NCBI GenBank assembly: GCA_944321955.1
Contig: CALUNG010000008.1
Coordinates: 1-64,000, forward strand
Origin: an uncultured Alistipes sp.
GTDB lineage: Bacteria; Bacteroidota; Bacteroidia; Bacteroidales; Rikenellaceae
Direction of reading: 5' to 3'
DNA length: 64,000 nucleotides
A model generated the notes under the pieces. The model saw nothing but the letters and a program-made list of their open reading frames with translations. It did not search any database and had not been told where the DNA came from. Below are positions 40,235 to 49,326 of this stretch, one piece after another; the first letter of the stretch is position 1; each line of letters opens with the position of its first letter. A program made the position numbers and the translations under genes.

Positions 40235-43200
40235 ATGAATGATGTTTTACGGCTCTTCGCCGACGCAAAGTCGCTGGCGAAGCTATGTAAGGAACTTAAG
40301 AGAAAGAGCGCTACCGTTCAACTCAACGAGTTGGTCGGCGGGGCTCTTTCGCCTTATTCCGCAGCGGCGATAGCGCGTTGCGGTGGGCTGCACGTCTTCG
40401 TCGCCGAAGACCGCGATGCAGCCGCATATCTGATGAACGACTTCTATGCCTTGCTCGACGAGGAGCGTGTCTACTTCTTTCCATCGTCGTACAAGCACTC
40501 CATAACCTACGGAACCGAAGATGCCCAGGGTGTCGTGCAGCGCACCAATACGATGAACGCCATGCGTGGTGCGGCGCGCGACGGTTACATGATCGTCTGC
40601 ACCTATCCCGAGGCTTTGGCCGAGGGAGTGGTGGATCCCGATACGATGAACGGCGGCATGTTGTCCGTCGCCGTCGGCGACCGCTGGCACATATCCGATC
40701 TGCGCGACAGGCTCGACAGCATGGGCTTCGTTCCGGTGGATTTCGTATATGAACCGGGGCAGTACTCCATACGTGGCGGTATCGTCGATATCTTTTCGTA
40801 TTCGGAGAGCCGTCCGTATCGTCTCGATTTCTTCGACGACGATGTGGAGTCGATTCGCCTTTTCGACATTTCGAGTCAGCTGTCGGCCGACAAGGTCGAG
40901 CGTGCCGACATCGTCCCGGACATGAATGTCCGTTCCGACGCAAAGGTGTCGCTTGCACGGTTCGCCGGTGATGCTACCTATTGGTTCTTCGATGCGGACT
41001 ACGCCTTGCGCAAGGTCGACGATCTGCGTCGCAGGATGTTGGGCGAAATGGATGATCCGTCGCGTATCGACACCATGATGACCAGCCGCAAGGCCCTGAT
41101 TGCCGACATGGCCGACAGCCGCGTCATGCTGTTGCGCAACAATCTGCCGGAACGTCCGGCCGATGCCACCGTGGCGTTCTCGACGTCGCCGCAGCCGTCG
41201 TTCAACAAAAATTTCGAGATACTGGCCGACGATATCGTCTCGCATACCGAACAGGGATACCGGTGCTATATTCTCTCCGAGAATCGAGCCCAGATCGAGC
41301 GCCTCGGCAACATATTCCACCAGATAGGACACGGCGAAGCCGACATGAAGTCGCTGCCGCTGACGCTGCATTCCGGTTTCATCGACCACAACCTGAAGTT
41401 GTGCCTCTATACCGATCACCAGATCTTCGACCGCTATCAGCGTTACCGTATCAACGGCGAGATCAAGCGTGACGAGCAGATGACCGTTGCCGAACTCAAT
41501 GCCCTGCAGGTCGGCGACTATGTGGTGCACATCGATCACGGCGTGGGGCGTTTCGGCGGACTGGTCAAGATAAATGAGAACGGCAAGGTGCACGAGGCCA
41601 TAAAACTCATATACAAGGACAATGACGTTCTGTTTGTCAATGTCCATGCCCTGCACCGCATATCGCGTTACAAGAGCGGCGACGGCGAACCGCCAAAGAT
41701 ATACAAGCTCGGCGGCGGAGCATGGCAGAAGTTGAAGAATGCCACAAAGAAGGCCGTCAAGGACATATCGCGCGAACTCATTGCCCTCTATGCACGACGC
41801 AAGGCGAGCAAGGGTTTCGCCTTCTCGCATGACTCGTATCTGCAGCAGGAACTCGAGGCCTCGTTCATGTGGGAGGATACGCCCGACCAGCAGGCCGCGA
41901 CCGAGGCGGTGAAGCGCGACATGGAGTCCGAACAGCCGATGGACCGCCTGATATGCGGCGACGTCGGTTTCGGAAAGACCGAGGTGGCCATACGTGCCGC
42001 CTTCAAGGCGGCGGTCGACGGCAAGCAGACGGCCGTGCTTGTGCCGACGACGATTCTGGCGTTGCAGCATTACCGTTCGTTCATGGAGCGTCTGCGCGAT
42101 CTGCCTGTCAGGGTCGAGTATCTGAACCGTACGAAGAGCGCCAAAGAGACACGCCAGATACTCGAGGATCTGGCTGCCGGCAAGATAGACATACTTATCG
42201 GTACGCACAAGATATTGGGCAAGAACGTCCGGTTCCATGATCTCGGGTTGCTTATAATCGACGAGGAGCAGAAGTTCGGTGTCGCAGCCAAGGAGAAACT
42301 GACGCAGATGAGCGTCAACGTCGATACGCTGACACTCACGGCTACGCCCATACCGCGTACGCTGCAGTTCTCGCTGATGGGTTCGCGCGACCTTTCGGTC
42401 ATCTCGACACCGCCGCCCAACCGCCGCCCGATAGTTACGGAGTCTCATGTCTGGTCCGAGGATGTGATACGCGACGCCATCGATGCGGAACTCGCACGCA
42501 ACGGACAGGTGTACTTCATCCACAACAAGATCGAGGATCTCGACCGGTTGCGCGATACTATAAAACGACTCTGCCCGTCGGCCAGAGTGGAAATAGCCCA
42601 TGGACGCATGCCGGCCGAACAGGTCGAAAAGCTGATCATGGATTTCATATATGGAGATTTCGACGTGCTGATATCGACGACCATAGTCGAGAGCGGCATA
42701 GACATTCCAAATGTGAATACCATAATCATAAACGATGCCCAGAATTTCGGGCTGAGCGACCTGCACCAGCTGCGCGGACGTGTCGGCCGCAGCGACAAGA
42801 AGGCGTACTGTTACCTGCTGACGCCACCTGACGAGCTGCTTACAAGCGATGCCCGTCGCAGACTGCGGGCCATCGAGGAGTTTTCGGATCTGGGCTCTGG
42901 GTTCAATATCGCCATGCAGGATCTCGACATAAGGGGTGCGGGCAACCTGTTGGGAGCCGAGCAGAGCGGATTCATCGCCGACATCGGTTTCGAGACATAC
43001 CAGAAGATCATGCGGGAGGCCATTGCCGAGTTGCGCGCCGAAGGTGTCGACGTCTCGAGCATGTCCGACAACGAACAGAAGGTCCTGGGCAACATGAACT
43101 TCATAGATGATGCCGTAATCGAGATCGATACACCGGCCGAACTGCCGGAGTCGTACGTACGCCAGCAGGCTGAACGTCTTCGTCTATACCGCGAACTCGA

Positions 43201-43549
43201 TTCGCTGCATGACGAGGAGTCGCTGAAACGTTTCGGCGATCATCTGAAGGACCGTTTCGGCGAGTTGCCGCAGGCGGCAGTCGAACTGCTCAACGTGGTG
43301 CGTCTGCGCTGGGAGGCCGTAAGGCTCGGCATGGAGCGTGTCAAGATCAAGAACGGCCTGATGATAGTGCAGTTCGTGGGCGATTCGTCGTCGCCGTTCT
43401 ACAAGAGCGATACCTTTATGGATCTGTTACGCAAGGTAACGGCCAAACCCGACCGGTTCGTGTTGAAACAGCATGGTGACCGCCTCGCCATGACTGTACG
43501 TCGCGTGGGTAGCGTCGCCGAGGCTTGCGAAGTGCTTAAGGAGTTGTAA
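40235..43549 (+). CDS. mfd: Transcription-repair coupling factor Mfd
   Basis: 1104 residues from ATG 40235. Order: UvrB-like domain (MNAMRGAARDGYMIVC, PGQYSIRGGIVDIFSYSESRPYRLDFFDD), RNA-polymerase interaction (CarD-like) domain (GDYVVHIDHGVGRFGGLVK, about 430), SF2 translocase with Walker A GDVGFGKTEVAIRA, DEEQ box IIDEEQKFG, TATPIPRTLQFS, the TRG region (GRVGRSDKKAYCYLL), and a C-terminal domain. Displaces stalled RNA polymerase and recruits UvrA. Ends 14 bases before coaX. Confidence 0.97.
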   Translation: MNDVLRLFADAKSLAKLCKELKRKSATVQLNELVGGALSPYSAAAIARCGGLHVFVAEDRDAAAYLMNDFYALLDEERVYFFPSSYKHSITYGTEDAQGVVQRTNTMNAMRGAARDGYMIVCTYPEALAEGVVDPDTMNGGMLSVAVGDRWHISDLRDRLDSMGFVPVDFVYEPGQYSIRGGIVDIFSYSESRPYRLDFFDDDVESIRLFDISSQLSADKVERADIVPDMNVRSDAKVSLARFAGDATYWFFDADYALRKVDDLRRRMLGEMDDPSRIDTMMTSRKALIADMADSRVMLLRNNLPERPADATVAFSTSPQPSFNKNFEILADDIVSHTEQGYRCYILSENRAQIERLGNIFHQIGHGEADMKSLPLTLHSGFIDHNLKLCLYTDHQIFDRYQRYRINGEIKRDEQMTVAELNALQVGDYVVHIDHGVGRFGGLVKINENGKVHEAIKLIYKDNDVLFVNVHALHRISRYKSGDGEPPKIYKLGGGAWQKLKNATKKAVKDISRELIALYARRKASKGFAFSHDSYLQQELEASFMWEDTPDQQAATEAVKRDMESEQPMDRLICGDVGFGKTEVAIRAAFKAAVDGKQTAVLVPTTILALQHYRSFMERLRDLPVRVEYLNRTKSAKETRQILEDLAAGKIDILIGTHKILGKNVRFHDLGLLIIDEEQKFGVAAKEKLTQMSVNVDTLTLTATPIPRTLQFSLMGSRDLSVISTPPPNRRPIVTESHVWSEDVIRDAIDAELARNGQVYFIHNKIEDLDRLRDTIKRLCPSARVEIAHGRMPAEQVEKLIMDFIYGDFDVLISTTIVESGIDIPNVNTIIINDAQNFGLSDLHQLRGRVGRSDKKAYCYLLTPPDELLTSDARRRLRAIEEFSDLGSGFNIAMQDLDIRGAGNLLGAEQSGFIADIGFETYQKIMREAIAELRAEGVDVSSMSDNEQKVLGNMNFIDDAVIEIDTPAELPESYVRQQAERLRLYRELDSLHDEESLKRFGDHLKDRFGELPQAAVELLNVVRLRWEAVRLGMERVKIKNGLMIVQFVGDSSSPFYKSDTFMDLLRKVTAKPDRFVLKQHGDRLAMTVRRVGSVAEACEVLKEL

Positions 43550-43563
43550 TTTTGCGTAAAAAG

Positions 43564-44301
43564 ATGAATTTAGTCATAGACATAGGCAATACTTTGGTCA
43601 AGAGTGCCGTTATTGAGAGTGACAGAATAATAGACCAACGACGTACGGCAAATGTGACGGATTATTTCATCGACCGGCTGTTGGCCGATTATCCGTCCAT
43701 TGACAAGGCGATAGTGGCATCGACGGGCACAGGTGGTGAGCGTGTGTGCGGAATGCTTGGTGGAAGGGTGGATTATCTGCTTCACTTCTCATCCGATACG
43801 GCTATTCCGTTGGAGAATGGGTATGGGTCGCCGCAGACCCTCGGTGCCGACCGTCTTGCTTCAGCCGTAGGGGCCCAGACTCTGTACGGACGCAGGAACA
43901 TGTTGATCGTCGATTTCGGTACGGCCATAACTTATGATGTTGTTGCGGACGGGGTATTTCTCGGAGGCAACATATCGCTCGGTCTGGGATCGCGGTTGCG
44001 CGCCCTGCATGAGTATACGGCAAAATTGCCGCTGTGCGAACCGACCGATGCGGTCATGCTTTTCGGTACCGATACCGAAAGCGCGATAGAGCAGGGTGCC
44101 ATGAGCGGGATTGCCTATGAAACAGAGGGCTATATTGCTGCAATCGGTGCAAAATACGACGATTTGTGCATAATTTTTACGGGTGGAGATGCAAAATACT
44201 TTGTTAAAAGAATTAAAAACACGATATTTGCAAATTGTGATTTGACCGTGTACGGATTGAATATAATTTTGGAATACAATGCAACGAGGAGTATTGAGTA
44301 G
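43564..44301 (+). CDS. coaX: Type III pantothenate kinase
   Basis: 245 residues from ATG 43564. First step of CoA synthesis, K+-dependent and not inhibited by CoA. Motifs: NLVIDIGNTLVKSAV (phosphate 1), TLGADRLASAVGA, MLIVDFGTAITYDVV (phosphate 2), GGNISLGLGSRLRALHEYTAKLP, and FTGGDAKYF. The end of the gene contains the promoter of the next gene. Commonly first in this envelope cluster in Bacteroidales. Confidence 0.95.
   Translation: MNLVIDIGNTLVKSAVIESDRIIDQRRTANVTDYFIDRLLADYPSIDKAIVASTGTGGERVCGMLGGRVDYLLHFSSDTAIPLENGYGSPQTLGADRLASAVGAQTLYGRRNMLIVDFGTAITYDVVADGVFLGGNISLGLGSRLRALHEYTAKLPLCEPTDAVMLFGTDTESAIEQGAMSGIAYETEGYIAAIGAKYDDLCIIFTGGDAKYFVKRIKNTIFANCDLTVYGLNIILEYNATRSIE
44241..44271 (+). 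promoter_or_regulatory. Promoter inside the 3' end of coaX
   Basis: TTTG (44241-44244), 19-bp spacer, TAATTTTG (44264-44271): both boxes and spacing match the consensus exactly. The predicted start (~44278) is at or just before ATG 44279, which favours the ATG at 44309 for the next gene. Confidence 0.7.
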
Positions 44302-44308
44302 TAGCGTG

Positions 44309-45676
44309 ATGAGGACTGTCGTCGCCGTTGTGGCCCTGTCGGGGTTCGCAACGCTGAAGTCGCATGCGCAGACCAGCAGCACCAACGCTTTTTCGCCGTA
44401 TTCGATGTTCGGTGTGGGTGAGCTCAGCACGCAGGGTACGCTTCCGATGCGTTCAATGGGCGGAGTCGGACTTGCCTGGCGCAGTTCGGCCATGACGAGC
44501 CTGCTCAATCCGGCCGGTTACAGCGCCACCATGCAGAAAAGTTTCATATTCAATTTCGGCGTGGAGGGCATGAACATCGTCAACTCGCAGAACAAATACG
44601 ATGCTTCGGGCAACAAGACGGGACTGGCCAAAAATGCCAAGAACTCGGTCAACTTCCATGACATAGCCCTTCAGATGCCGCTGGCCAAGGGACTGGGTCT
44701 CGGTTTGAGTCTTACGCCGTACAGCAGTGTAGGCTACAACATGACCGCAACCGAACAGAGCGAGGACATATGGGGCCAGATAGGTCGCGTACAATATAAT
44801 TATACGGGTGAAGGCGACATCACGGAGGTCAAGCTCGGCGTAGGCTGGGAGATATTCAAAAACTTCTCGCTGGGTGTTGCCGGCATGTACTACTGGGGCG
44901 ATATCGACCGCAGTTATACAGCTTCGGTGACGAACGACGTGGTCGGTGTGGGCAACTATTCTTCGACCATCGGTACGGACAATTACAGCGTATCGAGTTT
45001 CAAGTTTCAGGCGGGTCTGCAGTACAGCATCATCGCCAATGACAAGCGCATGCTGACCGTCGGTGCGACTTATGACATGGGAGGCAGCCTGCGTCCGAAA
45101 CTGACACGCAACATCTATAACGACGACAGCAACTCGACGACCGTAACCTACGAAAACAGCAGCAGCGAGATACGTCTGCCCGAACAGTGGGCTGCCGGCA
45201 TATTCTATCAGGATGCACGTTTCGCGGCCGGATTCGATTACGTCTATCAGAACTGGGGCGCCAAAAATACCAAGATATCGGAGAATATCTACGGCGGATA
45301 TGCGGTATCGTATGTCAATACCAGTACCTTCAAGGTCGGTTTCGAGTATACGCCGAACCGCTTTGACGTGCGTCACTACTACAACCGCATGTCCTACCGC
45401 ATAGGTTTCCGTTACGGAGGCTACTATCTGAGCTATCAGGATCGCAAGCTCGACCAGTATGCCATCACGGCCGGCATAGGTTTCCCGATAAGGTTCCTGG
45501 GGGCTTCGGGCATCGATTTCGGAGTGGAGTTCGGAGGACGCGGCTCGCTCGGAAGCATCAAAAGCAGCATCAGCAACGCCCGCATAGGCCTTGTCAAGCA
45601 GCAGTATGTGAAGATAGCTATCGGCCTGACGATGTTCGGCGAGGACTACTGGTTCGTGAGACCCAAATACGATTAA
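44309..45676 (+). CDS. Outer-membrane beta-barrel protein (FadL/PorV-like)
   Basis: 455 residues from ATG 44309 (signal MRTVVAVVALSGFATLKSHA); ATG 44279 would add 10 residues and leave almost no leader from the promoter. The mature N terminus FSPYSMFGVGELSTQG then RSMGGVGLAWRSSAMTSLLNPAGYSA resembles the plugged entry of FadL/PorV-type barrels (SMGGxGxA...NPA). About 14 strands follow, e.g. GLGLGLSLTPYSSVGYN and RMLTVGATYDMGGSL, ending FGEDYWFVRPKYD. Transport of hydrophobic compounds or a shuttle role is inferred. First gene of an envelope cluster ending with PpiD. Confidence 0.8.
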   Translation: MRTVVAVVALSGFATLKSHAQTSSTNAFSPYSMFGVGELSTQGTLPMRSMGGVGLAWRSSAMTSLLNPAGYSATMQKSFIFNFGVEGMNIVNSQNKYDASGNKTGLAKNAKNSVNFHDIALQMPLAKGLGLGLSLTPYSSVGYNMTATEQSEDIWGQIGRVQYNYTGEGDITEVKLGVGWEIFKNFSLGVAGMYYWGDIDRSYTASVTNDVVGVGNYSSTIGTDNYSVSSFKFQAGLQYSIIANDKRMLTVGATYDMGGSLRPKLTRNIYNDDSNSTTVTYENSSSEIRLPEQWAAGIFYQDARFAAGFDYVYQNWGAKNTKISENIYGGYAVSYVNTSTFKVGFEYTPNRFDVRHYYNRMSYRIGFRYGGYYLSYQDRKLDQYAITAGIGFPIRFLGASGIDFGVEFGGRGSLGSIKSSISNARIGLVKQQYVKIAIGLTMFGEDYWFVRPKYD

Positions 45677-45703
45677 TCTGGTAACAACTTAAAATAAAGA
45701 AAT

Positions 45704-47053
45704 ATGAAAAGCATCAGGACTATTTTGACAGTGGCATTGGCCGCCGTATGTATTTCTGGCTATGCGCAGGATTTCAGCGATCCTCGTTATGCCAAGTGGG
45801 GCGATACGCCCGAACAGCGCAAGGAGAATATCTTGAACAGTACTTTTCTCAAGGAGTCGATCGACAATCGTGATTACGGATCGGCTACCGATTATCTGAA
45901 GGCTCTTGTCGAGAAGTGCCCGACGGCTTCGGAGAATATCTATGTAAACGGTATCCGTCTTTACAAGAACAAGATTGCCCGTGCCAAGAGCGTAGCCGAG
46001 AAGAAGGGTTATGTCGATTCGCTGATGTGGGTATACGATCTCCGAAACCAGTATTTCGGATCGCATCCCAAGCGCGGTACGGCATATATCCTCGACCGTA
46101 AGGCCCGTGAGCTGCTTACCTATGACCAGTCTGACCGTGCCGGTATCCGCAAGGCATTCGAAGAGGCTATCGATGCGGCCGTCAAGGCTTACGGCAAAGC
46201 TGATCCGGAGCTGATGGCCATCTACTTCAAGAATCTGTGCGACGATTATGCCGTAGACGAGGTAAGTGCGGACTATGTGCTTTCCGCATACGAGAAGCTT
46301 GCGCCCATGTTCGAAAACATAGCCCCCGATCAGCTTGAGTCTAAAGAGCAGTTTGAAACCTGTTTCAGCATGAGCGGCGCCGCAAGCTGTGACAAGCTCG
46401 AGGCGTTGTACAAGGACAAGATTGCGGCAAATCCCGATGACGTGGATATGCTCGAGCAGGCTGTTACGCTTATGTTGCGTGCCGGTTGCGAGTCGGATTT
46501 CTTCCTGCAGACCGCAGAAAAATATTATTCTCTGAAACCTTCGGCAGATACGGCTCTCGCCCTTGCCCAGGTTTTCCAGAACAAGAAGGATTTCGATAAG
46601 GCCAATACATATTTGCGTGAGGCTGTGGCTTCGGAGACTGTTCCGGCCGAGCGTGTTAAGCTTCTGGTTCGTATTGCAGTCGTAGAGTTGGCGGCTCAGC
46701 GTTACAACGAGGCCGTTACGGCAGCCCGCGATGCTATCGCCATCGAGCCCGAGAACGGTTATGCATATTTCATCCTTGCACAGGCCTATGCTCTCGGCAA
46801 CGGCTCGTGCTCGGGTCTTGCTAAGGACGCTTCGTACTGGGTGGCGTACGATACGATGACAAAGGCCATATCGCTGCTCGACAGCGAACCCGAAACTCAG
46901 AAGGATGCACGTACGTTCCAGGCTGCATATCGTGGCTATTTCCCGACAGCCGAGGAGTGCTTCTTCAACGAACTTCAGGAGGGTTCGACCTATACGGTAA
47001 GTTGCGGCGCTGCACGTGGCATCTCGACTTCGGTACGCTTCCGCGCACAGTAA
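45704..47053 (+). CDS. Periplasmic TPR-like repeat protein
   Basis: 449 residues, signal peptide MKSIRTILTVALAAVCISGYAQ. Helical pairs read like tetratricopeptide repeats: YGSATDYLKALVEKCPTA (50s), ADTALALAQVFQNKKDFDKANTYLREAV (about 285-315) and AAQRYNEAVTAARDAIAIEPENGYAYFILAQAYALG (about 335-370). Cysteines around 225-265 and at the C terminus (SCGAARG) are unusual for the family. Likely a scaffold in outer-membrane assembly. It lies 27 bases after the barrel gene. Confidence 0.8.
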   Translation: MKSIRTILTVALAAVCISGYAQDFSDPRYAKWGDTPEQRKENILNSTFLKESIDNRDYGSATDYLKALVEKCPTASENIYVNGIRLYKNKIARAKSVAEKKGYVDSLMWVYDLRNQYFGSHPKRGTAYILDRKARELLTYDQSDRAGIRKAFEEAIDAAVKAYGKADPELMAIYFKNLCDDYAVDEVSADYVLSAYEKLAPMFENIAPDQLESKEQFETCFSMSGAASCDKLEALYKDKIAANPDDVDMLEQAVTLMLRAGCESDFFLQTAEKYYSLKPSADTALALAQVFQNKKDFDKANTYLREAVASETVPAERVKLLVRIAVVELAAQRYNEAVTAARDAIAIEPENGYAYFILAQAYALGNGSCSGLAKDASYWVAYDTMTKAISLLDSEPETQKDARTFQAAYRGYFPTAEECFFNELQEGSTYTVSCGAARGISTSVRFRAQ

Positions 47054-47062
47054 TCCGCCTCT

Positions 47063-47962
47063 GTGTTCACAACTGTTAAATATGCAATGGTAGCACTTTC
47101 CATGGTGGGAAGTGCTATCTTGCTATTCTCGTGCGACAAGACCGAGAAGGTTGCCGAAACGGAAAACAACGAAGCGTTGATGACCGAGGAGAGCGAGAAC
47201 CTTACGGTGTTGATGTCCGAGAACGGACAACGTTCATATTACTTCAAGACGCCGCTGCTCGAGGGGTATACGCTGGCCAAGGACCCTTACCGCGAGTTTC
47301 GCAAGGGTATAGACATAACCACCTATCAGGATGATTCGCTTTCGACCGTAAACTCGACGCTCGTGGCCAATTATGCCATCTATTACGAAAACCGCAAACT
47401 GTGGGAGGCCAAGGGCAATGTCGAGGTGGTGAAGTCTGACAGCACCAAACTATACACGCAGCAGCTCTTCTGGAATTCGATGACCAAACGCATTTACTCG
47501 AATGTCGATACCAAGATCGTTACGGCTTCGGGAGACGTGTGGGTCGGCGAGGGCTTCGAATCCGACGAGGAACTGAAGCACTGGACATTCCGCCGTATGA
47601 AGGGCAAGATGCGTGTGGATGTATCGCAGGTAGACAACGGCAATACCGCATCGGATGCGGACAGCGTGGAGAAAAACGATGCGACGAACGATGAACGCGG
47701 TGACTCGGTTGCGAAGCCTGCACAGGAGGAAAAGACTGACGCTCCCGAGAGTGTGAAGCCGCAGAGATCGCAACCGGAGCCCGATCGGGAGAGAAATACC
47801 TCCGCATCCGGCGTGAAACGTATCGAGCCGGCCAAATCCGAACCTTTGCGGTCAACGGGTGCAAAGCCCGTGTCGATAAGACAGACATCGGTGCAGGGTG
47901 ATGCGAAACTTCGTATGAGACGCCCGGATGAGGCCGAAGTGCAGATCCGGAAAAATGAATAG
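47063..47962 (+). CDS. lptC: LptC-like LPS export protein with hydrophilic C-terminal tail
   Basis: 299 residues from GTG 47063; ATG 47087 is an alternative. Lipobox LLFSC. Residues ~45-185 are the LptC/YrbK beta-jellyroll (SYYFKTPLLEGYTLAKDPYREFRKGIDITTY, LVANYAIYYENRKLWEAKGNVEVV, TKIVTASGDVWVGEGFESDEEL). LptC takes LPS from LptFG and passes it to LptA. The last ~115 residues are a charged, low-complexity tail (many D, E, K, S, P) that ordinary LptC (about 190 residues) lacks. It lies 9 bases after the TPR gene and 3 before the CNNM gene. Confidence 0.85.
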   Translation: MFTTVKYAMVALSMVGSAILLFSCDKTEKVAETENNEALMTEESENLTVLMSENGQRSYYFKTPLLEGYTLAKDPYREFRKGIDITTYQDDSLSTVNSTLVANYAIYYENRKLWEAKGNVEVVKSDSTKLYTQQLFWNSMTKRIYSNVDTKIVTASGDVWVGEGFESDEELKHWTFRRMKGKMRVDVSQVDNGNTASDADSVEKNDATNDERGDSVAKPAQEEKTDAPESVKPQRSQPEPDRERNTSASGVKRIEPAKSEPLRSTGAKPVSIRQTSVQGDAKLRMRRPDEAEVQIRKNE

Positions 47963-47965
47963 ACC

Positions 47966-49240
47966 ATGACAGAATCGATCGTCACATCCGTTACGTTCAT
48001 AATCCTGATGCTGCTGCTTTCGGGATTTTTCTCGGGCATGGAGATAGCCTTTCTCAACAAGAACAGGCTCAAGCTCGAGATCGACCGCAAGCAGAGCCGC
48101 ATGTTCGATTTCATTGCCGAGGTCTTTGCCCGCAATCCGGGACAGTACATCACGACGATACTTGTCGGCAACAACATTGCGCTGGTGGTCTATTCGCTCT
48201 GCATGTCGATGTTCCTGCGATCGCTGGCCTACATGTTCGGCTGGACCGACATCTTCGAAAACGGTTCGATATTGCTCGAGACGATCATCCCGACGATCAT
48301 CATCATTTTCGTCGCCGAATTCATTCCCAAGTCGGTATTCAAGAGCAATCCCAACTTCTATTACAGGTTCTTTGCGCCGGTCATATACTTTTTCTACCTT
48401 TTGCTTTATCCCATAGCCCGTTTCACGACACTGCTGTCGTACGGGATATTGAGAATCTTCGGACGCAAGAATCTGCCTTCGGACGCGGAGATGCACTTCG
48501 ACCGCCGCGATCTGGAGAGTCTGCTCGATACCAACAACAACGACTCGCAGCATGAGCAGGAACCCGAGATCCGCATATTGCAGAATGCTCTGGATTTCGC
48601 CGATCTGCGCGTGCGCGACTGCATGGTCTCGCGTGTGGACATCGAGGCTGTGGACATAGCCGACACAACCATAAAGCAGCTTACGGACCGCTTTGTCGAG
48701 ACGATGTATTCGCGCATATTCGTATGGGAGGGCTCGATCGACAACATTATCGGCTATGTCAATTCGAAGAGCCTTTTCCATGAGCCCGAGAATATCCGCA
48801 GCGTATTGATGAAGGTGGACTATGTCGCCGAGACGCTGCCTTTGCAGAACATGCTCGAACGGTTCATGAAGAGCAAGAGCAATGTGGCGGTGGTTATTGA
48901 CGAGTTCGGCGGTACGGCCGGCATTATATCGCTCGAAGATGTTCTCGAACAGATATTCGGCGAGATCGAGGACGAACACGATACTCCCGAACTGATTGAA
49001 AAACAGGTCGGCGAACATGAGTATGTCTTCTCATGCAAGCTCGATGTCAAGTATCTGAACGAGAAATACGACCTTGGAATCGAGGAGAGCGACGAGTACG
49101 ATACGCTGGCCGGATATATAATCTATACATACGAGGGGTTGCCTTCGGCAGGGGAGGTTCTCATGTTGGGCAACCTCCGCATAAAAATCCTGCGGACTAC
49201 ACGTTCGAGAATCGACCTTGCAAGGGTGGAAATCTTGTGA
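47966..49240 (+). CDS. CNNM-CBS-CorC_HlyC family membrane protein (GldE-like)
   Basis: 424 residues. N-terminal CNNM/DUF21 membrane domain with four segments (about 5-25, 68-85, 95-115, 130-155; LLSGFFSGMEIAFLNKNRLKLE), then two CBS domains (ADLRVRDCMVSRVDIEAVD; VDYVAETLPLQNMLERFMKSKSNVAVVIDEFGGTAGIISLED), and the CorC_HlyC cap (SDEYDTLAGYIIYTYEGLPSAGEVLMLGNLRIKIL). Members move Mg2+/Na+ or, as GldE in Flavobacterium, support gliding. Which applies here cannot be told. Confidence 0.9.
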   Translation: MTESIVTSVTFIILMLLLSGFFSGMEIAFLNKNRLKLEIDRKQSRMFDFIAEVFARNPGQYITTILVGNNIALVVYSLCMSMFLRSLAYMFGWTDIFENGSILLETIIPTIIIIFVAEFIPKSVFKSNPNFYYRFFAPVIYFFYLLLYPIARFTTLLSYGILRIFGRKNLPSDAEMHFDRRDLESLLDTNNNDSQHEQEPEIRILQNALDFADLRVRDCMVSRVDIEAVDIADTTIKQLTDRFVETMYSRIFVWEGSIDNIIGYVNSKSLFHEPENIRSVLMKVDYVAETLPLQNMLERFMKSKSNVAVVIDEFGGTAGIISLEDVLEQIFGEIEDEHDTPELIEKQVGEHEYVFSCKLDVKYLNEKYDLGIEESDEYDTLAGYIIYTYEGLPSAGEVLMLGNLRIKILRTTRSRIDLARVEIL

Positions 49241-49259
49241 AAATTCTAAAGCATAGCTG

Positions 49260-49289
49260 TTTGAATTAGGAATAAATTTACTACCTTTG
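49260..49289 (+). promoter_or_regulatory. Promoter of the PpiD-like gene
   Basis: TTTG (49260-49263), 18-bp spacer, TACCTTTG (49282-49289), 38 bases before the ATG. Confidence 0.75.
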
Positions 49290-49326
49290 GAGGCTATTTT
49301 GAATAAAAAACAAATACAATAGTTAT

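Noticed and set aside
40283..42766. An 827-codon open frame antisense to mfd
   Set aside because: It mirrors the codon bias of mfd (GC-rich third positions keep the opposite frame open), has no recognisable domain, and lies wholly inside a certain gene.
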